Assembly: GCF_000317835.1 (NCBI RefSeq)
Contig: NC_019793.1
Span: 310,001 to 374,000 of the forward strand
Direction of reading: 5' to 3'
DNA from: Deinococcus peraridilitoris DSM 19664
Lineage (GTDB): Bacteria > Deinococcota > Deinococci > Deinococcales > Deinococcaceae
Length of the DNA: 64,000 nucleotides
Shown here: positions 46,736 through 54,428 of the stretch, piece after piece
How positions within the stretch are numbered: the first letter of the stretch is position 1
How the letters are laid out: every line of letters starts with the position of its first letter
Program-made: the position numbers and the translations under genes
Notes under the pieces: generated by a model
Told to the model about the DNA's origin: nothing
The model's database searches: none
What the model saw: the letters and a program-made list of their open reading frames with translations, nothing else

Positions 46736-47155
46736 ATGAAACGAGCTGCAATGGTGTTGGGATTGGGTCTGCTGGCAAGCGCCGGCGCCCAGGGTGTGCA
46801 ATTGAGCGGTGGTGGCGTCGCGACTCAGGGAAGCTTCGGCTTCAACCTCGGCGTGACCTTTATGGACCTGACGTCGCTGGGCGGCCTGCCCGTCGACGGC
46901 CGGATTTCGGCTGATCTGGGCAGCGCTGGATCCGGCATCAACGCCGACGCACTGGTCCTGATCCCCAGTGGCAGCTTCAACCTGTACGGCGGGGTGGGCG
47001 TCGGTCTGCGTCTGGGCGGCAGCAGTGCACTCTACGGCTCGCTGACAGGGGGCCTCAACGCTCCGCTGACCGACCAGCTCGGGCTGTTCGCCGAAGGCGC
47101 CCTGCGCTTCAATGCCGCCTCGGCCCTGCGCTTTGGCGTGACGTACAACTTCTGA
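46736..47155 (+). CDS. small exported beta-rich protein, probable outer-membrane type
   Basis: A 139-residue protein with a signal peptide (MKRAAMVLGLGLLASAGAQ). The mature part is glycine-rich with alternating strands (FGFNLGVTFMDL, LYGGVGVGLRLGG, ALYGSLTGGLNAPL) and ends in phenylalanine (FGVTYNF), the usual end of outer-membrane beta barrels. It is too short for a large pore; a small eight-strand barrel is possible. AGGAGG lies at 46726-46731. No family recognised. Confidence 0.7.
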   Translation: MKRAAMVLGLGLLASAGAQGVQLSGGGVATQGSFGFNLGVTFMDLTSLGGLPVDGRISADLGSAGSGINADALVLIPSGSFNLYGGVGVGLRLGGSSALYGSLTGGLNAPLTDQLGLFAEGALRFNAASALRFGVTYNF

Positions 47156-47176
47156 TTTTCTGATTCACGGCGTCGG

Positions 47177-47210
47177 CGAGGGGGAGCGTTTCGGCTCCCC
47201 TCGTTCTTTT
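47177..47210 (+). terminator. terminator of the small beta-rich protein gene
   Basis: CGAGGGGgAGC / GCTCCCCTCG stem with one bulge, then a T-rich tail. Confidence 0.8.
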
Positions 47211-47311
47211 GTTGCGGGCCGCTTCCTGAAGTGGCGTCAGCCGGGCCGGCAAGAATTCACCAATCCGGCTGACCGAGCTGCGGTGCGCAAAACGCGGCGA
47301 ACCGCGCTCAT

Positions 47312-47722
47312 TTATTCGTGGGGAGCAGCCCCCACTGCACTGCCTTCTGCTGCTGGCGTGTCTTTTCCCAGCAGTTCCCGCAGCAGCCCGAAGGCACCGA
47401 CCACCCTCGGAAATCCCAGGTAAGGAATGGCAAAGAGCAACGCCTCACGTACTTCCTGCTCGGTGGCTCCCGCACGCAACGCTCCCCGCAGATGGGTTTT
47501 GAGTTCGTCCGGGTTGCCAAGAGAAATCAGCATGACACAGGCGAGCAGTTCGCGAATCTTCAGGTCGAGGCCCGGTCGCTCGTAGATGTCACCGTAGGCA
47601 AACGAGGTGACGTAGCGTGCCAGGTCGGGATCGAGGTCCTGCAGGCGGCGTTCGATTCTCTCGGCCTGGTCTCCCCAGATGCGGGTTTTGGCGTCCACGA
47701 GGTATTCTGGCACGACCGACAT
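47312..47722 (-). CDS. carboxymuconolactone decarboxylase family protein
   Basis: A 136-residue all-helical CMD/AhpD-like protein. Marks are [29 protein letters not shown] (residues about 41-69, quoted for orientation in parts) and [30 protein letters not shown]. The CxxC of AhpD is not present, so a decarboxylase-like rather than peroxidase-reductase role is likelier; actual substrate unknown. The start codon lacks an evident -10 or ribosome-binding site, so the N terminus is uncertain. Confidence 0.82.
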   Translation of the reverse strand: MSVVPEYLVDAKTRIWGDQAERIERRLQDLDPDLARYVTSFAYGDIYERPGLDLKIRELLACVMLISLGNPDELKTHLRGALRAGATEQEVREALLFAIPYLGFPRVVGAFGLLRELLGKDTPAAEGSAVGAAPHE

Positions 47723-47776
47723 CGTGTGGCGCTTCGTGGTCCTGCCGCCCGACCGCCACCTTACCCTGCCAGCCTG

Positions 47777-48310
47777 TTATTTCTTGAGCTGTTTGATGAC
47801 GGCCTGCGTCAGGTCCATCTTGCTCGTCTCGGCGTAGATCACCAGTCCGCTTTGCTGGGCGACAGCGTAATCAAGCACCAGGTTGTAGCCCTGCGCTTTG
47901 GCCGTCGCCGCCACGGCGGTGTTGACCGTTTTGGCCACGGGAGCGAAGCGGTCCTGCAGCTGTTTCTGGTAGCGCTGGCCGGTGGCGTTGTAGGTCTGGG
48001 TGGCGGTCGCCAGGGTCTGGCGGTCGGCTGCCGTGGCGCTGCCCGAAGCGACTTTCTGCTGCAAGGCCTGGATGTTGGTCGCCTGTTTTTTCAGGTCGGC
48101 ATCCACCTGTTTGCGCAGGCTGGCGAGGCCAGCGCCACCGGGCGCGACCTCCAGCACCTTCTGTACGTTCACGATGCCGATCTTGACACTGGCCTTCTGG
48201 GCCTGGGGCATGGTGACGAGCAGGACGGCGCCGATGGGCAGACTGGCTGCCACGACCCCCAACATCAGGCGTTTGGGCATAGGGCGTGTGGACTGTTGTT
48301 CTTCGCGCAT
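47777..48310 (-). CDS. OmpH/Skp-like periplasmic chaperone, copy 1
   Basis: A 177-residue exported or membrane-anchored coiled-coil protein of the OmpH family, which escorts outer-membrane proteins. The hydrophobic segment is at about residues 14-34 (LMLGVVAASLPIGAVLLVTM); VKIGIVNVQKVLEVAPG marks the OmpH start, followed by a helical hairpin and the strand LVLDYAVAQQSGLVIYAETS. ATG 48310 has GGAGG 5 nt upstream; a GTG at 48361 with a CATAGT box 5 nt upstream could add 17 residues. Paralogous to the next gene upstream. Confidence 0.8.
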   Translation of the reverse strand: MREEQQSTRPMPKRLMLGVVAASLPIGAVLLVTMPQAQKASVKIGIVNVQKVLEVAPGGAGLASLRKQVDADLKKQATNIQALQQKVASGSATAADRQTLATATQTYNATGQRYQKQLQDRFAPVAKTVNTAVAATAKAQGYNLVLDYAVAQQSGLVIYAETSKMDLTQAVIKQLKK

Positions 48311-48437
48311 CAAAACCTCCGAACACGCTGCACACAAAGCGGCGGGCGTGTCTGTGCTCACTGCCTACTATGCGCGACGCCCGGCCCGCGCGCCCTTCTC
48401 GTTCTTCTCACTCCCCGTCAGGCTCAATGCCCCATAA

Positions 48438-48464
48438 GAAACACCCCGCCGGGCGGGGTGTTTC
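48438..48464 (-). terminator. hairpin terminator after OmpH-like copy 2
   Basis: A 13-bp perfect palindrome GAAACACCCCGCC/GGCGGGGTGTTTC with a 1-nt centre, 17 nt after the stop at 48481 on the minus strand; the following tail TTATGG is only weakly T-rich. Confidence 0.75.
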
Positions 48465-48480
48465 AGCCGGGAAGACGCGG

Positions 48481-48966
48481 TTACTTCTTGATCTGAGCGG
48501 TCACGGCGCTCGTCAGGTCGAGCGAGGGATCGGCGTAAATCACCAGCTGGCTGGTCGCCGCGATGTTCTTGTCGAGCACCATCGTGACACCCTGCGCCTT
48601 AGCAGCCGTGGCGACCGCAGCGTTCACGCTTTCCAAAATGGGCTTGTTCTGGGCGTTGATTCTGTCTTCCCAGGTCTTGGCGTTGGTCTGGTAGGTCTTG
48701 ACGAGCTGGTCGTACTGCTGGCGCTCGGCGGCAGTCGCGTTCTGCCCCTTGTTCTGAATGGTAGTGATCGAGTCGCGGGTAGGCTTCAGCGCCGCTTCCG
48801 CCTGCTTGTTCAGCGTGTCGAGTGCACCAAACTGCGGATGGGCTTTCACCACTGCCTGGACGTCGACATAAGCCATTTTCTGGGCGGTGTTCTGCGCCTG
48901 GGGCGCAAGGGTACCGAACGCGAGGGCACCGATGACGGCCAGCGGGAGAATCTTTGTTGCTTTCAT
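48481..48966 (-). CDS. OmpH/Skp-like periplasmic chaperone, copy 2
   Basis: A 161-residue secreted coiled-coil protein. The signal peptide (residues 1-24) ends at PQAQ; MAYVDVQAVVKAHPQFGALD is the OmpH N-terminal strand and tentacle base, and VTMVLDKNIAATSQLVIYADPSLDLTSAV ends the fold. It shares the layout and C-terminal LVIYA motif with copy 1, showing duplication. Leaderless: TACACT lies 7 nt before the ATG. Together the pair probably serves outer-membrane or S-layer protein export. Confidence 0.87.
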   Translation of the reverse strand: MKATKILPLAVIGALAFGTLAPQAQNTAQKMAYVDVQAVVKAHPQFGALDTLNKQAEAALKPTRDSITTIQNKGQNATAAERQQYDQLVKTYQTNAKTWEDRINAQNKPILESVNAAVATAAKAQGVTMVLDKNIAATSQLVIYADPSLDLTSAVTAQIKK

Positions 48967-48973
48967 CAGCGCG

Positions 48974-48979
48974 AGTGTA
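48974..48979 (-). promoter_or_regulatory. -10 box of leaderless OmpH-like copy 2
   Basis: TACACT on the minus strand, 7 nt before ATG 48966. Confidence 0.7.
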
Positions 48980-49038
48980 CCATGACGGATTTGAACAAGA
49001 TGAAGCAGTTCGGAGGCCCGTGTGATGTGGAGTCAGTT

Positions 49039-49044
49039 TAGAAT
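49039..49044 (+). promoter_or_regulatory. -10 box of leaderless CBS-protein gene
   Basis: TAGAAT ends 6 nt before ATG 49051; divergent from the OmpH promoter 60 bp away. Confidence 0.7.
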
Positions 49045-49050
49045 CATTTC

Positions 49051-49677
49051 ATGCTTGTTCGCGACTGGATGACACCGCAACCGACCACCGTGACCCCCGA
49101 CACGCCCGTGCTCGACGCCCTGAAAATCCTCAAGGAGCGTGGCTTCCGGCGTCTGCCGGTGATGGAAAGCGGGCGCCTGACCGGCATTGTGACCCGCAAG
49201 GACCTCAAGGACGCCATGCCGAGCAAGGCAACCACCCTGAGCGTGTGGGAGCTGAATTACCTTCTCTCCAAGCTCGCCGTGAGCGAGGTCATGGCCCGCC
49301 CGGTGGTCACCGCGGCTGAAGGTGAGTACATGGAAGACGCGGCCCTGCGCATGCAGGAGCACGACGTGGGCGGGATGCCGGTGCTGGCCGACAACGGCAG
49401 CCTCAGCGGCATCATTACCATCACCGACATTCTGCGCGCATTCATTCAGATCATGGGCCTGCAGGAAGGCGGCAAACGCCTGACCTTCGACATGCCCGAC
49501 GTTCCGGGCAGCCTCGCCAAGGCCACGGGCGCCGTGCAGCCGAGCAACATCATCTCGCTCGCCACCACCGGGCATCGGGAAGGTCACCGCCGCTTCGTGA
49601 TGCGCGTCGTCGGGGACGAGGTTGCGGGCGCCGCCCAACGGGTCCGTGATGCGGGCATCCGCGTCATCGAAGAGTAA
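49051..49677 (+). CDS. CBS-pair protein with C-terminal ACT-like domain (AcuB-type)
   Basis: A 208-residue cytosolic protein. Two CBS motifs ([18 protein letters not shown] ... [12 protein letters not shown] and [21 protein letters not shown] ... [13 protein letters not shown]) form an adenylate-binding Bateman module at about residues 5-135; residues 148-208 ([17 protein letters not shown]) form an ACT-like regulatory domain. Similar to acetoin-utilisation protein AcuB by architecture, though no acetoin genes are nearby. Probably senses adenine nucleotides or an amino acid. Confidence 0.87.
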   Translation: MLVRDWMTPQPTTVTPDTPVLDALKILKERGFRRLPVMESGRLTGIVTRKDLKDAMPSKATTLSVWELNYLLSKLAVSEVMARPVVTAAEGEYMEDAALRMQEHDVGGMPVLADNGSLSGIITITDILRAFIQIMGLQEGGKRLTFDMPDVPGSLAKATGAVQPSNIISLATTGHREGHRRFVMRVVGDEVAGAAQRVRDAGIRVIEE

Positions 49678-49702
49678 CGCGCAGCCCAACCGGGCAGGTC
49701 AC

Positions 49703-50506
49703 TCAAGCCTCGTGCGCGGGGCTGTCGGGGGCAATGGAGCCGCTTCGCGGTCGCACCTCGATGGGCCCGTATGCAACCTCTTGCCGGACCTCGAAATCTC
49801 CGGTTTTTACCCCTTCGAGCAGCGCCGAGAAATAGGTGGTTCGATCACCCCAATCCTGCGCTGGCACCGCTGAAAACAGAAAGCTGGGCAAGTGGCTTGC
49901 AAACGCGCGCAGCGCGCCCAGCGCCCCGGCCAGCGTCAGTCGCTCGCGGGCGAACAGCGGCACGCTGACTTCGCGCACTGCGCTGCGCGCCGCCTTGACC
50001 AGCCGGGCCAGCCCTTGTGTGCCCGTCGTGCGCCGCTCCCTGCGCGGCAGACCGAGGTCCATGGGAGGAGCAGGGATCAGACCCTCACGCTCGCGACGGC
50101 GGGCGCTGAGAAAGGTCACCAGCACGTCGAGCTCCGCGAGTGCTTCCACGCCTCCCACCACGTCCTCCAGAAAATCGTCACCCTCGTCGACCAGCTCGGT
50201 CGGTGCTTCCAGGCGGGGGAGCAGCAACCGCGCCTTGAGTGCGATCACCGATGCCAGTGGCGGCAGCACTTCGGCGACTGCCTCCGGCTGCAACGTTCGC
50301 CAGTCGGCCACCCGCGCCAGCACCCGGCGCGTGAGGTCGAGCAACGGCACTTCCGTGGGCAGGACCGCACCCGTGCGCAGGGCTGAGGCCAGTTCGGCGA
50401 GGCTGCCGGAAAAGACCGGGAGCGCCACCACGAACTCTTCAAACGTCCCGGCAGACAGGTTTTTGTTCAAAGCCGGCTGCCTGCCTGCGGGTGAGGTGAG
50501 CGTCAC
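49703..50506 (-). CDS. scpA: segregation and condensation protein A (ScpA)
   Basis: The kleisin subunit bridging SMC heads in chromosome condensation. The 267-residue product has the N-terminal FSGSLAELASAL region in the position of the usual FEGPLDLLL motif, VLPPLASVIALKARLLLPR near residue 85 as the SMC-neck-binding helix end, a variable middle, and a C-terminal winged helix (YFSALLEGVKTGDFEVRQEVAYGPIEVR). It diverges from model ScpA proteins at the N terminus. GTG 50506 is 1 nt after the trpS stop, so they form an operon; scpB is not in the window. Confidence 0.75.
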   Translation of the reverse strand: MTLTSPAGRQPALNKNLSAGTFEEFVVALPVFSGSLAELASALRTGAVLPTEVPLLDLTRRVLARVADWRTLQPEAVAEVLPPLASVIALKARLLLPRLEAPTELVDEGDDFLEDVVGGVEALAELDVLVTFLSARRREREGLIPAPPMDLGLPRRERRTTGTQGLARLVKAARSAVREVSVPLFARERLTLAGALGALRAFASHLPSFLFSAVPAQDWGDRTTYFSALLEGVKTGDFEVRQEVAYGPIEVRPRSGSIAPDSPAHEA

Positions 50507-50507
50507 T

Positions 50508-51509
50508 TCAACCCTGGCGGGCGCGCACGAGGCCGATTTTCTCGCGCACTTCCTGCATGACAGGTGCGGCGATGGCCTGCGCCTCACGCGCGCCGCGTTC
50601 CAGGGCGCCGTGCACCACGTCGGCGTCGGCACGCAGCACGCGGGCGCGGTCCTGAATAGGGGTCAGGCTTCGTTCCACCCCGGTCATCAGGAATTTCTTG
50701 CAGTCCACGCAGCCGATGCCGGCCCGCGCACATTCCACTTCCACCACCGCCGTCACGCCCGGATCGCTGAAGAGCTTGTGGTAGTGGTAGATCAGGCAGT
50801 GATGAGGATCACCCGGATCGGTCCGGCGAATGCGCGCCGGGTCGGTGGGCGCGACCTTCAGCTTGCTCCAGATCGACGCGAAGTCTTCGAGCACGCCAAG
50901 GGTGTTGCCCTTGGACTTGCTCATCTTGCCCTGCCCGTCGATGCCGGGCACCCGCAGGGCGTCCTCGGCATGCACCGCCTGAGGTTCCGGGAAGGTGTCG
51001 CCGAAGTGGTAATTGAAGCGCCGCGCAATTTCGCGGGTCAGTTCGAGGTGCTGTTCCTGGTCCTCACCGACCGGGACGGTGTCGGCCTTGTAAAGCAGAA
51101 TGTCGGCGGCCATCAGAACGGGATACATCAGGAGGCCGGACGGAACCGACTCGAGTTTGGACGTCTTGTCCTTGTACTGGGTCATGCGCTCGAGTTCGCC
51201 CACGGGCGTCTGGGTGGTGAAGATCCAGGCGAGCTCGTTGTGTTCGCGCACGTCGGACTGCGCGAACAGAATGACCTGTTCTGGGTCGAGTCCGGCCGCC
51301 ATGTTCACCAGGGTCGCCTCGAACGTTCGCGACGCCAGCAGGTCACGGTCGTAGGCGGCGGGATTGGTCAGCGCATGCAGATCGACCACGCAGTAGATCG
51401 CCTGCTTGCCAAGCTGCTGACCGAGCTTGACGTAGTTCTGAATGGCCCCAAAGTAGTTGCCGATGTGAATGTCGCCGGTCGGTTGAATGCCAGAAAAGGC
51501 GCGGGGCAT
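50508..51509 (-). CDS. trpS: tryptophanyl-tRNA synthetase
   Basis: Charges tRNA-Trp. The 333-residue class I synthetase has SGIQPTGDIHIGNYFGA (HIGH motif HIGN at residues 15-18) and KMSKSKGN near 195, plus GIGCVDCKK in the C-terminal half. The start at ATG 51509 is fixed by a TATACT box 7 nt upstream; the open frame continues another 112 codons without similarity. Deinococci can carry a second, divergent TrpRS; this one looks like the standard form but the paralogue cannot be assigned without comparison. Confidence 0.94.
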   Translation of the reverse strand: MPRAFSGIQPTGDIHIGNYFGAIQNYVKLGQQLGKQAIYCVVDLHALTNPAAYDRDLLASRTFEATLVNMAAGLDPEQVILFAQSDVREHNELAWIFTTQTPVGELERMTQYKDKTSKLESVPSGLLMYPVLMAADILLYKADTVPVGEDQEQHLELTREIARRFNYHFGDTFPEPQAVHAEDALRVPGIDGQGKMSKSKGNTLGVLEDFASIWSKLKVAPTDPARIRRTDPGDPHHCLIYHYHKLFSDPGVTAVVEVECARAGIGCVDCKKFLMTGVERSLTPIQDRARVLRADADVVHGALERGAREAQAIAAPVMQEVREKIGLVRARQG

Positions 51510-51516
51510 GGCAAGA

Positions 51517-51522
51517 AGTATA
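51517..51522 (-). promoter_or_regulatory. -10 box of leaderless trpS
   Basis: TATACT on the minus strand, 7 nt before ATG 51509. Confidence 0.75.
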
Positions 51523-51643
51523 GAGCCGCGCAGGCCATGTAAGCTCCTGGCAGGCGGGCGCGCCGATGCTGGGCAGCTGGCTGGATCAATTATGGGCCGA
51601 GCCACCTGCACCTCAAACCGTACAGCCCGAGTGCTGTGTCGGA

Positions 51644-51673
51644 ATGACAGCATGAACGGGCGCGCTTTACAAT
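51644..51673 (+). promoter_or_regulatory. promoter driving the leaderless mini-ORF and B12 subunit
   Basis: ATGACA (51644-51649), an 18-bp spacer and TACAAT (51668-51673), the latter 6 nt before the ATG of the 16-codon ORF. Confidence 0.75.
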
Positions 51674-51679
51674 AACAGC

Positions 51680-51730
51680 ATGAGCCAAGCAAACGTTCGT
51701 CACAAGCCGCATCCGGGTGAATGGGTATGA
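51680..51730 (+). CDS. leaderless 16-codon upstream ORF
   Basis: ATG 51680 is 6 nt after a good -10 box, so it would be read first by ribosomes on a leaderless mRNA. It encodes [16 protein letters not shown] and its TGA (51728-51730) overlaps the ATG of the B12-binding subunit (ATGA at 51727-51730). It has no match in my memory to a known leader peptide; its likely job is to deliver ribosomes to the next gene. Expression is inferred, not shown. Confidence 0.6.
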   Translation: MSQANVRHKPHPGEWV

Positions 51731-52176
51731 CGGCCCAGGAAGGCCGGAAAATTCGCGTACTGATCGCCAAGCCCGGCATGGACGGGCACGACCGCGGTGC
51801 CAAGGTGATCGCGCGCGCACTGCGTGACGCTGGCATGGAAGTCATCTACACCGGTCTGCGCCAGACGGCCGAGATGATCGTATCGGCCGCCATCCAGGAA
51901 GATGTCGACGCCATCGGCCTGTCCGTGCTGTCAGGGGCGCACATGCATTACTTCCGTGAGGTGCGCGCACTGCTGCACGAACGCGGCGCGGACGACATCA
52001 TCCTGTTCGGTGGCGGCATCATCCCCGATCAGGACCTGAGTAAGCTGAGTGACCTGGGCGTGGGCAAGGTCTTTACGCCCGGAAGCAGCACCGAAGACGC
52101 GGTCAACTGGCTGCAGGGCGTCGTGCCGGGCCGCTGGGACGAGCAGCAGGGGCTTTCGAGCAACAGCAGCGCGTGA
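51727..52176 (+). CDS. cobalamin-binding subunit of methylmalonyl-CoA-mutase type
   Basis: A 149-residue stand-alone B12-binding domain, as in mutases with split subunits. [20 protein letters not shown] near residue 8 contains the DxHxxG base-off cobalamin motif (DGHDRG), [12 protein letters not shown] and [10 protein letters not shown] are the S-x-L and GG loops. The catalytic large subunit is not nearby. ATG 51727 (coupled to the mini-ORF stop) is preferred over ATG 51721. The next gene, an MFS carrier, overlaps its stop by 4 nt. Confidence 0.9.
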   Translation: MTAQEGRKIRVLIAKPGMDGHDRGAKVIARALRDAGMEVIYTGLRQTAEMIVSAAIQEDVDAIGLSVLSGAHMHYFREVRALLHERGADDIILFGGGIIPDQDLSKLSDLGVGKVFTPGSSTEDAVNWLQGVVPGRWDEQQGLSSNSSA

Positions 52177-53321
52177 ACGTCCGCCTGGTGCTGCTGTTTC
52201 TGGCTCAGGCGCTCGCGGTGGGCGCAACCAACAGCAGCCTGGTACTGGGCAGCATCATCTCGTCGCAACTGGGGCGCGAAGCTCTCGCGGGACTGCCTGC
52301 CACGTTTAATACCCTGGCCGCCGCCCTCTCAGCGTATCCCTTCGGTCTGCTGATGGCCCGCCTGGGCTGGCGCAGTGGACTAATCGGCGCCTACTTGCTG
52401 GGGGCGCTGGGCGCCTTGATCGGCTTCACCGGTGCCCGCTCGGGGCTCTTCTGGCTGTTCCTGCTGGGCTGCGCACTGATGGGCGCCGCGCAGGGCGGAT
52501 ACCAGCAAGGGCGTTACGTGGCCGCAGCAAGCGTGCGCCCCGAGCGCCGAGCAGCCGCCCTGAGCCTGCTGCTGTTCATGAGTGTGCTGGGAAGCGCACT
52601 CGCTGCGGTGCTTGCACCCGTGCTGGCACGCATGGCCGTCAGCTTTGCCACCAGCAGTGAAGTGCTGGGCTGGAGTCTCGCCGCGGTCCTGCTGCTTCTG
52701 AGCGCCGCGCTGACTCTCGGCTGGCCTGCCGAGCAACGCCCGCCAAAAAGTGTGGCGGCCTCAGGGACTTCCCGCGACGCCTGGAAGACAAACCCGGTGC
52801 GGGTGGCGGCGCTTTCACTGGCCGTCGCGCAAGGCGTGATGGTTACCCTGATGGTCCTGACGCCACTGCGCGCGCACCACCTTGGCATGCACCACGCCAG
52901 CGTCGCCGGACTGCTCACCTTGCATTTCGTGGGCATGTTCGGTTTCGCGTGGGCTGTCGGTCCCCTGATCGACCGGCTGGGAGTGCGTTTCGGCCTGATT
53001 AGCGGATCGCTGTTGTTCGTGGTCGCGGCCCTGCTGTTGCCGCTGACCGACAGTGTGGCCCTCACCGGATCGATTTTCGCGTTGGGCCTCGGATGGAACC
53101 TGTGTTATGTCTCCGGTTCCTCGCTGATGGCCACGCACCGTCAGGCGCAGGGCAGCGTCGAAGCACTGACCTACCTCAGCGCCGGGCTGGGTGCGCTGGG
53201 CGGCAGCGTGATCGTTGCGCAGGCTGGCTTCAGCGCACTGGCGCTGGTGGGCGGCGTTTTGGGGCTTCTGCCCGCGGTTGCTTCGCTGTCCCTGGGACGT
53301 CGTGTACCCGCACTCGGGTAA
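52173..53321 (+). CDS. MFS transporter
   Basis: A 382-residue membrane protein with about 12 helices (for example [20 protein letters not shown] and [18 protein letters not shown]) and a typical loop [18 protein letters not shown] between helices 2 and 3. Substrate unknown. GTG 52173 overlaps the stop of the B12-subunit gene (GTGA), so the two share an mRNA; a functional tie, such as cobalamin- or propionate-related transport, is conceivable but unproven. Confidence 0.86.
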   Translation: MNVRLVLLFLAQALAVGATNSSLVLGSIISSQLGREALAGLPATFNTLAAALSAYPFGLLMARLGWRSGLIGAYLLGALGALIGFTGARSGLFWLFLLGCALMGAAQGGYQQGRYVAAASVRPERRAAALSLLLFMSVLGSALAAVLAPVLARMAVSFATSSEVLGWSLAAVLLLLSAALTLGWPAEQRPPKSVAASGTSRDAWKTNPVRVAALSLAVAQGVMVTLMVLTPLRAHHLGMHHASVAGLLTLHFVGMFGFAWAVGPLIDRLGVRFGLISGSLLFVVAALLLPLTDSVALTGSIFALGLGWNLCYVSGSSLMATHRQAQGSVEALTYLSAGLGALGGSVIVAQAGFSALALVGGVLGLLPAVASLSLGRRVPALG

Positions 53322-53460
53322 CCCCTCCGGCGCCCTTCCTTGAGCCCGCGCCTGTTCAGGGGCATGTCGCGCCATGACCGACCGTCCGGACAAAATCGGC
53401 GCCACGCTGGCAAGGGCAGCCTGGGTTCCCGCTGCACGATCAAACAGCACGGTCGGCGCA

Positions 53461-53493
53461 AAAAGTCAGGGCCGGGCGTGCGGCGCCGGCCCC
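53461..53493 (-). terminator. terminator of the small hydrophilic protein gene
   Basis: On the minus strand, stem GGGCCGG/CCGGCCC is extended by TCA/TGA pairs and followed by TGACTTTTT, 15 nt after the stop codon at 53509. Confidence 0.8.
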
Positions 53494-53508
53494 TTGACCC
53501 CATGAGTA

Positions 53509-53730
53509 TCAGCCTTGTTTGGAAGCAGGCACGGAGCGCGCCTCCTGCACGTCTGTCGCTTCTTTGTGGTCGTCGTGCTCGTTGTTGCGGGCAGCGTTGG
53601 CTTCACGGTCGTTGACACCCTTGAAAGACGGTTTGCGGTCGTGCTCTATTTCGTGCACTTCTTTCTTGTTCCGGTCGTACTGATCGGGCAGGCTGGTGTG
53701 GCCTTTGTTCTTGTCGTCGTTGTCTGGCAT
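53509..53730 (-). CDS. 73-residue very hydrophilic protein
   Basis: Product begins MPDNDDKNKGHTSLPDQYD and is dominated by D, E, K, N, R and H, with repeated acidic-basic patches (NEHDDHKEATDVQE) and no hydrophobic core, so it should be intrinsically disordered, in the manner of hydrophilins. I do not recognise a named family. ATG 53730 has a GGTGGAAG sequence upstream and the gene has its own terminator, both supporting a real gene. A role in desiccation or stress tolerance is only an inference from composition. Confidence 0.65.
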   Translation of the reverse strand: MPDNDDKNKGHTSLPDQYDRNKKEVHEIEHDRKPSFKGVNDREANAARNNEHDDHKEATDVQEARSVPASKQG

Positions 53731-54030
53731 TCTTCCACCCTGGCAGGGGCAGGCACACCAAGTACGAGCGGACGCTGAAATGACCCTCACAAATGAAGTT
53801 CGCGTCAGGTCGCCCTGTCCGCGAAGCGCCCATCATTGTGAAAGCAGACGTGGGCGCCCGGCCACACCCCGTTTGCCAATCCGGTGAGGTCATGTTGGTC
53901 GAGGAGGAGATGAGGCCACCCTTGGCTCTGCCGATCGGCAGTTCGAACTTCGGGAATGGGCGCTCGACTTTCTGGGTCAGCACACGTCAGATCCGCCGGT
54001 GACCGCAATCAGCACAGCCTGAGGTGCTGT
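53731..54030. other. 300-bp region without a credible gene
   Basis: Short overlapping frames on both strands lack start signals and coding character. A small hairpin CAGCAC/GTGCTG (54010-54029) abuts the stop of the 131-residue protein gene and may end the buk-ptb transcript. Degenerate coding remnants cannot be excluded. Confidence 0.4.
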
Positions 54031-54426
54031 TCAACGCTGACGGTCCCGGATTTCCTGCAGTGTCTCCTCGAACGCGTCCAGAAACGCTTCTTCCAGCTGC
54101 AGGTCACGCACGAGGTTGTCCTGCTGATTGACGGCCTGCTGTTTGGCCCAGCGGATCCGCGCGCCCCAGGCGCGGTACACGTTGCCTTTTCCGGCCACGA
54201 AGCGCGCGGCGTGCTCGACCGCTGCTTTCGGGTCGCCGGTGGGCGCCACCATCGACAGGTTGCGCAGACCTCCGTCGTCATTCACCAGGCTCGCCACGAT
54301 TTCAATGCGTCCTCCCCGGTGGCTGAGAAACACCTGGTCCACCCGCCACATGCTGGTGGCACGCAAGGGCGTGTCGCCTGGTCCGCCCGAGCGTCCACCG
54401 GGTTTGCGTCGGACTGATCGGGCCAC
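54031..54426 (-). CDS. 131-residue protein of unknown function, coupled to ptb
   Basis: A basic, Gly-rich N terminus (RRKPGGRSGGPGDTP, residues 5-19) precedes an alpha/beta domain (RVDQVFLSHRGGRIEIVASLVNDDG; AAVEHAARFVAGKGNVYRAW) and a C-terminal helix rich in E and Q (LEEAFLDAFEETLQEIRDRQR, split). No family recognised. GTG 54426 lies 2 nt after the ptb stop, so it is the third gene of the buk-ptb unit and probably cotranslated with it. Confidence 0.6.
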   Translation of the reverse strand: MARSVRRKPGGRSGGPGDTPLRATSMWRVDQVFLSHRGGRIEIVASLVNDDGGLRNLSMVAPTGDPKAAVEHAARFVAGKGNVYRAWGARIRWAKQQAVNQQDNLVRDLQLEEAFLDAFEETLQEIRDRQR

Positions 54427-54428
54427 GG

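Noticed and set aside
50508..51845. A 112-residue N-terminal extension of TrpRS
   Set aside because: The extension has no similarity to TrpRS, overlaps the divergent promoter and B12-subunit gene, and a leaderless -10 fixes ATG 51509.
53793..54002. A 69-codon plus-strand frame in the 300-bp gap
   Set aside because: No start signal and an equally long frame on the other strand; coding character not convincing.
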